Source: Callaeas wilsoni (lineage: Eukaryota > Chordata > Aves > Passeriformes > Callaeidae). Taken from it: a stretch of DNA of 64,000 nucleotides. Every line of letters starts with the position of its first letter. Position 1 is the first letter of the stretch. The notes under the pieces are model-generated. The model had not been told where the DNA came from. It worked only from the letters and a program-made list of their open reading frames with translations, and ran no database searches. Below, in pieces: positions 11,532 through 22,322 of the stretch. Location of the stretch: positions 1-64,000 of the forward strand of contig VWPU01002882.1 of the NCBI GenBank assembly GCA_013398955.1, written 5' to 3'. A program made the translations under genes and the position numbers.

Positions 11532-12297
11532 GGCTGAGACCAATAGCATGAGATTCAGCAAGACCAGGTTCCAGGTCCTACGCTTTGGCCACAGCAATCT
11601 CATGCAGTGCTACAGGTGGAGGGCTGAGTGATTGGGGAGCTGCTCAACAGAAAAGGATCTAGGGGTGCCGGTTGACGGTGGCTGAACATGAGCCAGCGTG
11701 TGCCCAGTCGGTCAAGAAGGCAAATGGAATCCTGCCCTGATCAGCAACAGTGTGGTTAGTAGGACCAGGGAAGAGATTGTTGCCCTGTACTCGGCACTGG
11801 TGAGGCTGCACCCCAAGTGCTGTGCCCAGTTCTGGGCCCCTCACTACAAGAAGGACACTGAGGGGCTGGAGCGTGTCCAGAGAAGGGCAACGGAGCTGGT
11901 GAAGGGTCTGGAGCACAAGTCCTGTGAGGGGTGGCTGAGGGAGCTGGGATTGTTTAGCCAGGAGAAAAGGAGGCTTATTACTTTCTATAATTACCTGAAA
12001 GGAAGTTGTAGCTAGGTGGGGGTTGACCTCTTGTCTCAGGCAACCATCTACAGGATGAGAAGACATAGCTGCACCTGGGGAGGTTTAGATTGGATATTAG
12101 GAGGAATTTCTTCACAGAAAGTGTAAGTAGACTTTGGAATGGGAGGTAGTGGAGGCACCATCCCAGGAGGTGTTTAAGGAAAGACTGGACATGGCACTTA
12201 GTGCCATGGTCTAGTTGACATGGTGGTGTTCAGTAGTAGATTTGACTCGATCTCAGAGGTTTTTCCATCCTAATTGAATCTATGATTCTGTGATTCC
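11532..12297 (+). mobile_element. CR1 LINE, 5'-truncated, about 0.77 kb
   Basis: The element begins in the ORF2 region (CCAATAGCATGAGATTCAGC) and runs through the 3' UTR to a canonical 3' tip (TCTATGATTCTGTGATTCC). The strongest coding remnant (11698-12015, 105 codons, plus) contains the CR1 ORF2 C-terminal signature: [48 protein letters not shown] and [13 protein letters not shown]. Upstream coding sequence is out of frame and stops occur downstream, so it is not functional. A 135-codon antisense frame across it is a shadow. Confidence 0.95.
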
Positions 12298-14646
12298 TTG
12301 AAGGGCATTGAAATCTATGGTATATATAAGGAAACTGACATTAAAATACAAAGTCCTTGTGATCCAAATTAAATTTTGTATTGATCTTTAAACGGGATGA
12401 AACACGTCAGCATTGGTTTTTACATGCGTTGTATACCACTGCTGGTATGATCTTCTGTGCAATGGCAGATGACACTTTTGATCTTATTTTTTATTCTGTT
12501 GTTATGTTGGTTTCCATACCAGAAACCATGATCTGGTAAACTTACTGTTGCATATTTAAACTTATAATGGAACACAATTTAGCTAATTTCTCATTTAATT
12601 TTCTACAGGATGCACCATTTACCTAAAAAAACCAATAAACTTTGTCGTCATTCTCTCTCTGAGTCAAAAACTCAGTATAATGCAACTGAACTGAAACTTT
12701 CTCTAATTTTTTCAAAATGGCAGATTGGTTGGTTGGTATTTTTGGTGGTTTTGGTTCTTTTGGTGTTTTTTCTCCCTTTTTTCTTTTTTTTTTTTTTCCT
12801 GCTACAGAAAGCAGCATGGATGCGCAATATCTAAACGTGTCACTAAAAGCATAAACTGATTTAGACAATCCAACTGGAAATTTTGCAACTGATTCTACTT
12901 GATTTGGATCAAAAGTAACTTTAGAAAGACAAATAAAGGCTTTATGGCTGGCTTTTTATTTTTACCTGGAAAATCAGAAAACCTTGCATTTACTTTTTAA
13001 TGGGACAAATTTGTTTATAAATAATTTCTACAGCCAAAATAGATCAGCATTTTGAAACAGAAAATTTTATATAAATTTTTTTATTTATAAATCTGAAGGA
13101 TTCTGGAAATTATAGATACCAGATACATAAATTAATCTTGTCAAAAGAATTCCTGAGGCTTATCTTTTGAAACAGAGAAGAAATAGATACCAAATCACAC
13201 ACAAAGACCTTATGCTTCTAGATGTCCTCACTAGTGTATTAAATTTTAGTAATGTTAAATCTAAGTCCAATGAGGCAAAACCTGTTTCTTTCTACAGAGC
13301 TCCAAACAGCAACCAAATTGGAAAAGGCAAGAGAATTACACTGTCTTTTATCAATCTAGTTTACACTGCCTTTGTTCTCTATATTTAAACTGCTATCTAA
13401 TCCGTTCCTAAACACGATATCTACTTGCTAAAGCTAAAGTTCTAGGTGAAGCAGGTTCAATGCCAGCCCAACTTGTTCTTGCTTAACTTCCTATGCCACA
13501 CAGCAATATATAACAGTACAGGTAGGTGGGTAGGTGGGACATCTGCTCTGAGGAATGCATCATAGTAGAAACTACCTCAGGCTATCTTTCAATTCATGTT
13601 GTTTTCAGCTTGTCTTATTTTTCATTCATACGATGTTGCAGATGCCAAACAAGCTTATTCTTATCAGACAGAATACACAAAATGTAACATTAATTCACTG
13701 CCAAACTGAAAGATTTATAAAACATTTGATGAAGAGGTGATGGAGCAAATGTATTTGCATTGAGGTAGTTATCCCAAAACACAGGACTGTTGACATGGAA
13801 TTTAAAGATCTTACTAAATGCTATAAAGGTCATGTTATCAGTGGCTTCATGAACATTTACAAAGACATGCCTAGGTAAGGTATCTGTCTCAATCAGACAG
13901 TGGAACTCCTTTACACCCACTGCTGTTACTGAGCTTAATGTTAATCAAATATGTTTTGGCAGACGGGGGCCAACAACATGATCTGCTATGTGGGGAGATG
14001 AAACTGGATATTCTTATGCTGAAGAAACCTCTCATGTAACTTTAACTTACAGCTGTATTGCTGAAATAAACTTATAACTGCCTATGGAGAATTCAGACAG
14101 TACAGTGTTGAAAACCCTGTGGCTGCAAGAAAATTGATGCTTTTTTCTTGAGGAAAGGATTTGTATGGTATGCAATAAATACGACACAGAACTATGCACT
14201 GAACAAGAGAAAAAGAACGTATTCAGTAGCCATTCATTATTTCAAGCGTTGTTATTAGCTCATTGAATCAATGATAAGACCTTTAGGAAAAAAGCAACAT
14301 TTTGTTTTCCAAGAAGGAATATGAGAATTAAAAACAATCTTAATTCTGTCAGCCTTAATCCTGCATTTTCAGAGCTTCTTGATTTAGACTTGAGAGACTA
14401 ATAATGTTCTCAAGCTTACCTTTATGTTATATATAAAATGTAGGGTGGGAGTTGATGGTTTAACTTCCTAACAATCGCTTTGCAGATTGCATACAATAAA
14501 GGAACTCTAAATATTTTATTATTCCTTAATAATCTAAGCACAGTATAAACTTGATTCTCATATTGATTCTTGGCAATTTAATATTTCAGTTAATAATGAA
14601 TGTGACAGGCTTAAAATATTCATGTATTAATAAAACAGAAAATATT
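12298..14646. other. AT-rich non-coding DNA, nothing recognised
   Basis: Contains a T/G-rich segment (12725-12797) with TTGG units ending in a T14 run at 12784-12797; the open frames there reflect low complexity. No other feature was identified. Confidence 0.5.
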
Positions 14647-14675
14647 AATGCATTGGCCAATCTGACCAATGCATT
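14647..14675. repeat. Perfect inverted repeat, 10-bp arms
   Basis: AATGCATTGG at 14647-14656 and its exact reverse complement CCAATGCATT at 14666-14675 are separated by 9 bases. It could form a hairpin, but it is isolated and short. Confidence 0.85.
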
Positions 14676-16029
14676 GAAACACTTAAGATAAAGTTGTAAT
14701 TAAGTAATGGATACTTGCATACCTTATTCTATTGTATGAAGCATGTAAGAAACAACAGAAAAATTCAGTTCTTGCATGTCAGAATTAAAGAAAACTTGGG
14801 CTTTACAATTTAAATGATCAATTGAATTATTTTTGATATTTTCTATGTTAGTGATATAAAAGTTTATTATGAACATCAGTTCTGATGTCCTCTTTTCAGT
14901 ATAAAATTTGATCATTTAACTTTTAGTAAGATCCATCTGCACATATATGTAAAATGGAATTCCGTATCTGCATAACAGATATATGATGATATTTCAAAAA
15001 GATCTGAACAAATTGAAATACATAGCTAGATTATTATGGAGTGCTGTATTTAAAGATTAGTTGCCAAAATAAATAAATACATAAACAAACAAATAAACAA
15101 ATATAATCTGTTAACAGTATTCAATTTTTGTCCTGAGTGTTACTTTTTATGAGTATCTCTGCTGAGTTATAATTTTTTCTTTTTGAAAGTCATGTCATAT
15201 TAGTTACCGATAGCAATATTAAGCATGTCTTAAAATGCCTGCTGATTAGAAATGGTCTTCTGAATTGCACTTGCTCTTCATCAGGGACTGTCAAATACAG
15301 AAACTTTTCTGTGTCGGCAATTTCTTCTAAGGCCTGAATTATTTATTGAATTTTTTTTCCCTATGGAATAGAATCCTGCATGTTATTATTCTCTTTTGTG
15401 TTTTTCATTTCTTAAAGTAACTAAGTCAGGCACCTTTTTCAGTAATGTTAACATGCCATCTGTTCATGCTTATAGGATAAGCAGGTGAAAAAATGTCAGC
15501 TAATTAATTTTAAATATTGAGGGTTCCTAGTGGATGCAATTTATTTTTTTTTTTTTACTAATTCTTAGAATTCTTTAAGTATAAAGCAATTTAATTGTTT
15601 TATTTCCATTACCTTATTTAATACTTCACTTTTTCTTGCATTTTAGAATAAAATATTTAATGAGTATAATGACCACAACCATTATTTCTGCAATTATGTA
15701 GCGTTCCATTTCACTTGCTTTGGCATTCTTTTATTGTGTGTCAAATACATAATCTGCTTTCCACTTAAGGATCATCTTGAAAAGTAGAAACAATATCTAT
15801 ACCTAAAACGCTAACTAACATTATTGGCAAGATTCAAAAATATATATACAATTCATATGCATATAAATTTATGTATATATTTCTAGACATGCATATAATA
15901 ATTATACAGATATTATTACATAGATGTTGATGAAGGGAAAAGTGTGCTTAACAGATTGCCTTCTAAAACGAGAAAAACTGGATGGATAGATGAGAGAAGA
16001 GCAGTAATTTCACTGATGACCAAACCTGG
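14676..16029. other. AT-rich DNA with simple-repeat patches
   Basis: Contains an AAAT/AAAC-type tetranucleotide patch (15066-15105) and TA-rich sequence (about 15838-15900). No coding or mobile-element signature. Confidence 0.55.
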
Positions 16030-16613
16030 GAAGAGTGATCAACACCCCAGGGCTCTCTGCAGCCCTGCAGAAGGACCTCAACAGATTTGATAAATGGACA
16101 GAGGAGAACTGTCTGAAATTCAGCAAAGGCAAATGCAGGGTCCTGCACCTAGGGAAGAATAATCCCTGCAGCAGCACAGGCTCGGGGCTGACCTGCTGGG
16201 AAGCAGCTCTGTGGAGAAGGACTTTGGGATCCTGGTGGACAACAAGCTCTCCATGAGCCAGCAGTGCCCTTGTGGCCAGGAAGGCCAGTGGAACCCTGGG
16301 GTGCATTGGGAAGAGCATTTCCCGCAGTTCAAGGGAGATGGTCCTGTCTCGCTACTCAGCCCTGGTGAGGCCACATCTGGAGTGCTGCCGCCGGTTCTGG
16401 GCTCCTCAGTGCATGACAGACATGGAGCTCCTGGAGTGGGTCCCACAGAGGGTGACAAACATGATTAAGGAACAGGAGCATCTCTCTTAGGGGGAAAGGC
16501 TGAGAGAGCTGTGTCTGTTCAGTCTTGAGAAGAGATGTCTGCGAGGGGACCTCATCAATGTCTGTCAGTATCTGAAGAAAGGTTGTCAAGAGGATGGAGG
16601 CAGGCTCTTCTCA
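16030..16613 (+). mobile_element. CR1 LINE internal fragment lacking its 3' end
   Basis: The fragment matches CR1 ORF2 from the region encoding LQKDLNRFDKWTEENCLKF through CRVLHLG and VDNKLSMSQQC to the region reading RYSALVRPHLECC, RFWAPQC and LREL-like sequence. It stops abruptly around 16613, within the family's CAGGCTCTTCTCA segment. The 3' UTR and tip found in the other copies are absent, so the 3' part was probably deleted or separated after insertion. Coding frames are shifted several times (16035-16256, 16211-16468, 16272-16490). Its sequence suggests a different CR1 subfamily from the 8528 and 11532 copies. Confidence 0.93.
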
Positions 16614-18111
16614 TACCATGAGAATGCACTATGTTGCACAATGTGTTATATTTATACAGTTATTACAAATGAAACTCCTGAATATACTACATGCAGTGTA
16701 TTAATTTATTGCAAAAACCTGAATCAAACATTAAATAAATCTTTGGAACCCAATATGTAAACTTCAATAAGAATGTAAGATCCTAGAAATCTATAATTAT
16801 TTCTGAAATATTTGATCCCCATATGATAAAATTAGCTTCTCATCAGTTCACTATTGCAGTACTTCTGTTTCTAAGATGTTATTGATCTGTGGAAGTATGA
16901 GAAACTTTATTGATATGGATTTCCATGGCAAAAAATTTTCTTCTAGCTGTTATTATTTCACATCAAGATCTCTCCCTGCAGGTAGAGTGAAATTGTGCAA
17001 AGAAATACCCCACTTGTGAATTTTGACACCGCTGCCTTTTAAAAGAAAGTGTAAGAATTTCTATTTTAAACTGACAATATCTGGAATTATTCTTAAAAGA
17101 AAAATATTTAATAAATGCAAACATTTCAGCTTTTGTTTATTTGTTTTTATAAAAGCAGTAAAAAACTGTTAAACAAGAATACTTTTTTATCTGATATATG
17201 TTTCAATGAAATATGTTCCCCTCAAAAACATGCAATTCTTGCAGAGCTGAGCAGTTTTTCACACCCAAATCCCCACTGATGCCTGTAGCCAAAGAAGTGT
17301 AAGAATAAACTACAAAAGTCCATCTCAGGCAGTCAGGTATAATTTCTCCATATTTCTCTCACATTTGGAACAGCTCATGCAGCAACAAAATGTTAGGCAT
17401 AATATTTACATTTATTTGAGCTTTATTATTCCTGACCAGGGCTTTCAGAATATTACATAATCTAGTTAGAGCTACCTATTTATTGGATATAGGTAGTGGC
17501 ATCTTTTGGAGGTTTCTGGGATGAAGGAGGAAAGTAGGATTTGGAATAATGTAAATAAAAAGGATTTCTGCATCCACATGTAATTTCCTAATGGAAGGAA
17601 AAGCAAAATATTGAATGCAAGGAACAAAGCTGTAAAAAGATGAGGCAAAATATCAAAAACATCAAGGACTGTGGGTCAATATTATTTTTAAAATAATATA
17701 TATTTCCAAGGTTACCAAAAATTTCTCTTGTTCACTTTGCATGAAACCATACAAGTGTTTCATAAGGCCACATTGGTCACAGATACATGCTGTAAGAGAA
17801 CCATGGAACAGAAAGAACCCTCCCGTGTTCAGCTATTTGTCAGGAACGGCATATTTGCTGACATTTGCTGCTGGAGCATGGTTTTTTCCATACTATTATC
17901 TTACGATATCAGCCCTAAATAAAATCACATATACCATGCAGCTCACTATGAAACCTGCTGCATACTGAGCAACTTAAAACCCTTTCATGCTGATGAATGT
18001 GCAAGAATGGTTCAATATCTGAGTTTATTGCTTATTGAGGTCTTGGAAACAGGACCTATTATATTCTGATGGTTATTCTGATCTCCCTTTTCACTGCAGC
18101 TGAATGTTACC
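16614..18111. other. AT-rich non-coding DNA, nothing recognised
   Basis: No transposable element or convincing coding frame. Two overlapping 64- and 75-codon plus frames at 17728-17968 show no known domain. Confidence 0.5.
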
Positions 18112-18131
18112 AAAAAAAAAAAAAAAAAAAA
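18112..18131. repeat. A20 homopolymer run
   Basis: Twenty consecutive A bases. No retrogene or SINE body is visible upstream, so it is probably not a retroposition tail. Confidence 0.9.
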
Positions 18132-18352
18132 TCTCAAAAGTAAATAGAAATCACATCTGTTTTATTTTATAAAGATTCTCTCCTATGTTAGCTAACAGCT
18201 ATGAGCATGGATGTACAGTTTGATCCAAGATCTTCATATTAGATATTGCTATCATCAAAGGGGATGGTGGTGTGATGATATATGCAACCTTACATTTGAA
18301 ACATAAAATATTATGTTTTTAATATTCAAACAGTTGTGATAGAGTTTTCTGT

Positions 18353-18402
18353 CCTCCACAACCTGTGGAGGAAATCTGTATTAATACTTTTAATACAGAT
18401 TT
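18353..18402. repeat. Two abutting perfect inverted repeats (tandem hairpins)
   Basis: First hairpin: CCTCCACA (18353-18360), 3-base spacer, TGTGGAGG (18364-18371). Second hairpin: AAATCTGTATT (18372-18382), 9-base spacer, AATACAGATTT (18392-18402). Both sets of arms are exact reverse complements and the second begins at the base after the first ends. No open frame or known RNA family is associated. This may be chance in AT-rich DNA, although the first stem is G/C-rich. Confidence 0.85.
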
Positions 18403-19934
18403 ATTGACTGTTAAATAACTTTAAAAATGCTAGTAGCCTTTTTCAGGAACACAAAAGAAGCTGTCAATAACCATGCAAGCACTTAACCCTAATCAATATT
18501 CTGTTGTGTAAGAAATATTTTCATTTGCTGAGGTAGACAAGATCCAAATCTCAATATGTGTTCTTTGAATCATATAAACATGTAAATTTATAACTTCATG
18601 TGCTAGATCAGTGAGAATAATGCATGGTTTTCGTTGTCTTTGTGCTTTTCAGATGATAGGGGCTCTCCACTCGTCTTCTATTATCTAACCCAGTACTGAC
18701 TCCCAGACCTAGAGTGTTGAGGAATATTGTGCTAGTCATTATATGGAATAGTTTTTAAATGTTAATTTCCTAATTAAAATACAAAGCTTTCTAAAAACCA
18801 AATCTTTGTGTTCTTATCCCCAAAGAATATTGTGCCATCAGTTACAGAATTTCTGACAGACACTTTGTGTGGTGAGATACTATTTGGAATGCATCAGCAT
18901 TTACATTATTCAGAAGAATTTAGCAGATTCCTGTAATGTTATATAGAAGAGCCCAACATAGCTTCAAAAGTGATACAATTAGAGTGTTTTCCAAATGTAA
19001 CACTATATGAAGTTCTTTGTAATTTTCCAGCCTTAGCTACATATGAACGACAATTTTGCACAGGCAATAATTCTCTTCATAGAAAGGATTATATGTCTGC
19101 ATAAATCTTTGTAAAAGCCCTTTAGTGATATTTTGAGGAATAATCTAAGTAGAAAAGCATCTAGACTAAGTGGAAGTATTAGTCCAGTTATGTCTAAAAA
19201 TTATTCTATTGATCATGAGCCAAAATTGAACAACACAATGATAATGCCACCACATTTGGATGAGAATCTATTTTCTTGGCAGGCTATCCAAGAGTTTGTG
19301 GAAATAAAGTCATTAATCCCATTTAATCTTGCTGATGTCATACACATGCCAAAATTTTTTTTCACCTTATTTTTAATGAGAAGAAAGAACCCGAACAGTG
19401 AGACACACAATTCTAGGACACGGAATAATTATTTTCTGGTACATTGGGATATAGATTTTTATGCCAGACTTTAATACATAAAACTTATCCTGAAGTAAAA
19501 AGTTTTGGGAACCTCACTTCAACAGCTTGGCTATTTTGAACAGTGAAGAAGAAAGAGCAGAAACTATGTGCTACTTAACACATCTTTAGAAATTTTCTGC
19601 ATAAAATCATCAACATCAGAGGAATTGTTACCTCTTATCTGTGTCAACATCAAGAGGCAGTATGACAGGAGACCAAATAATTAAGAGAACTGGACACTCC
19701 AAATAAGTCAGTGATAAATTGAAGATATTAAATAATGTAGTGACTACATGTATGGTGAATCATTGTTTTCTACAGTGGAATTTTTTAGGCAGAACAAGGT
19801 CTCTTCTAGATAAGATTTCTCTGGGGACTCTGATTTGAGGGAGTTTTCTATGACCATGGTCAAGGGATCCAAAATAATCGATGAGGCTGAATCAGACTAA
19901 GAGATTTCTGGAATGCTTGAGGGTACTTCTGGCA
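18403..19934. other. AT-rich non-coding DNA, nothing recognised
   Basis: A 113-codon plus-strand frame (19133-19474) is present, with no domain recognised and an antisense frame across it. I treat it as chance. Confidence 0.5.
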
Positions 19935-20515
19935 TAGTAAGATCACAGTAAGACACTGGAGGCTACCTAGTCCACACTCCTGATCTGTGCAGGACAGTCT
20001 CCAGTACTAGACCAGTCAGCTATGCCTCTGTCTAGATAAATGTTAAAGTCTCCAATAATGGGCATCCACAGCCTATTTGAGAAATCTCAGTACAGTCTGC
20101 ACTAATTTACAAGTGAAGACTATTTTCTTAATATCCAGTCAAACTTTCTGAGGCACTATGTGGCTCTTACCCCTTGTTGTAGTACCTACTACAACTGAGA
20201 AGAGCATGTCTGCTCAGTCCTGGAGCAGCCTTCAGGTAATCACAGGCTGCTGTTGAATCATGAGTTAGACACTGTACTGCCGGACTAACAAACCTCATAA
20301 TACCTTAACCCCTTCCCATAGATCACACGCCCCACCCAGAACAGCAGCCTTGTCTCCACTTTCCCACAGACCTCTGGGGATTCAAAACTGGACTCAACAT
20401 TCAGTGTTCAGCCTTACTAGCTGTGAGCAGAGACAGATGATAACTTCACTGCATCTGCCAGTCATGCTGCTTCTGTTGTAGCTTAGTGTGAGGTTTTGCT
20501 TCCCTTTAGGTGGTA
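19935..20515 (-). mobile_element. Old, diverged CR1 LINE
   Basis: Read on the minus strand this follows the CR1 3' portion with many substitutions and small gaps. Plus-strand landmarks in CR1-antisense order are CTACCTAGTCCACACTCC (19961-19978), AATAATGGGCATCCACAGCC (20055-20074), TTCTTAATATCCAGTC, CCCCTTGTTGT, AGAAGAGCATG, TTCAGGTAATCACAGGCTGC (20231-20250) and TTCAAAACTGGACTCAAC. The divergence is clearly higher than in the other copies, so it is an early insertion. No coding frame survives. Confidence 0.78.
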
Positions 20516-22252
20516 TGTGAACTATTGAATTCCATATCTTCCTAAACAGCTTAATAATTAATTTTCTGTGAATAGGAAAACCTAATTTTTTCAGAGTCCG
20601 AGATCATAGTTTTGACTGAAGCAAAATATAAAGAGAAGTATCAAAGATTCTTCATTGCATTTGTATCAGTGATGCATTAAGATCGAGTTAAGACAGAGAA
20701 CACTACTATAATCCAAAAGCTCCAGCAACCAGCAACAGACGTTAATTTTGTAAGGGTATTGTGGTTTTTGAAATTAACTGTCTCTCATGAGGACTTAACA
20801 ATAAGCAAATGAAAAGAAAAATATATCTGGTCACAGTCTGGACATTTCCTCTTAGACAGGTAAAGCACAGTTCTTTGAAAAGGAACTCCATGAACGCTTT
20901 TGTTGTGGAATATAGGATATTTTATGCAGCTCTTTTCAGCAGAAAAAGTTAATAAAAAAGAGATGTTAATTTAAAGTCTTTAAAATCATAGCTGTCCAGC
21001 TCACTAGAACTGTACTTTGTAAACCACACTTTGCAAACTCTACAGTAATTAAAAACCCATGCCCATATGCATTTTTAATCAGGCAAAATTTTTATAATTA
21101 AAATATTAGTATTTATGGTTATTTCAGTCAATATAATCACCATTTTCTTAGACAGAAATTAAATTTTTTATCAAAAATCTAGTTTCCAAAACATCCATAT
21201 CATATAAGTTTTTATCTACTTTTCTTTAGAAGCAGTTGCCTTGCTTCTAAAATAAAATAATTCATATTGTGGCATATATTTTTCCTTTTTTAAAAAAAAG
21301 TACACAGAGAATAAATTACATTTACATTCTGTTTTCTCAAAATAAAATACGTTCCTTCTTCTTTAAATTGAGTATGTTGAACACTATTACAACTATATCT
21401 TAGAAATTATAATTGGATTTTTTGTATGAATGTCTCCATGCAGCGTTAAAAAGATACATTTTGTTAAAACAAGAAAATGTGAAAAATAAAGTGCTATCTG
21501 AATTCCAAAGATTTATCTTTATATGACAGAATTGTAAGCTGCAGTCAAGAATTAAACAGGGAATATATACATGTGATATCAATATAAAACTAAATAAATA
21601 ATATGGACAGCAATGCAACAGGAATTGTAGCAGAATGGAGTCCTTCCTCTCACTTGCCTTCACTTTTCAGCACTAAGCTCTCCTAAAGACAAAGTTCAAG
21701 GGAATTGCTTCTTGAAGCTAATTCCGGGTCAGAGATTCATGTGTTGTAGCTATGTTACAGCGTAGCACTGTGCTCTTATTTAGCTCTTATTAGCCAGCTT
21801 TCCATCTGTTCCTTTTTTTCCTATGCTTTCTTGGATTCTCTGACGAGGTTTCAAAGAAAGTAGATTCATTGCTCCTCAAGGACAGAATTTACATGTTACT
21901 TTATTGATGAACAATTTAAGAGTCTGGTTGGATGCCACTGGGCATCAATTACAATTCTTGCAAGGACCTGGCACGAATTTACTCACGATTAATGAGATGT
22001 CAGCAAACTTGAAAGAAATGCATTGATGTCCAATAGCAAAGTAATCAGAGCCTCACAAGGCCAGGTAATATGAACATCTTTCAGAGAGGTTTCATCTATC
22101 TTAAATGTCATGAATAGATTCAGTACACTTCACAAAGGGAAAGGAGGGTGCAAGATAGAAGTACAATACTGTGACCATCCAAATTCTAAATTAAATGAAA
22201 ATATGGTGAATCTATGAGAGCAAAACCATAACTTTTGGGGTATGCCTTTGTA
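20516..22252. other. AT-rich non-coding DNA, nothing recognised
   Basis: No recognised repeat or gene. An 87-codon minus frame (21400-21663) has no recognisable features. Confidence 0.5.
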
Positions 22253-22322
22253 GTTGTGTGTGTATAGGTAAGTACATATACATATCTGTATGTGTGTGTA
22301 TATATATATGCATAGATATACA
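22253..22322. repeat. (TG)n/(TA)n dinucleotide-rich patch
   Basis: Short TG and TA tracts alternate, including GTATGTGTGTGTATATATAT. It is an imperfect microsatellite. Confidence 0.8.

Noticed and set aside
11659..12066. 135-codon minus-strand open frame
   Set aside because: It is antisense to a CR1 ORF2 remnant, which explains the long stop-free frame.
18112..18131. A20 run as the tail of a processed retrogene
   Set aside because: No coding remnant or polyadenylation signal is recognisable upstream.
19133..19474. 113-codon plus-strand frame
   Set aside because: No recognisable motif, AT-rich codon content, no gene context; expected by chance in a window of this size.
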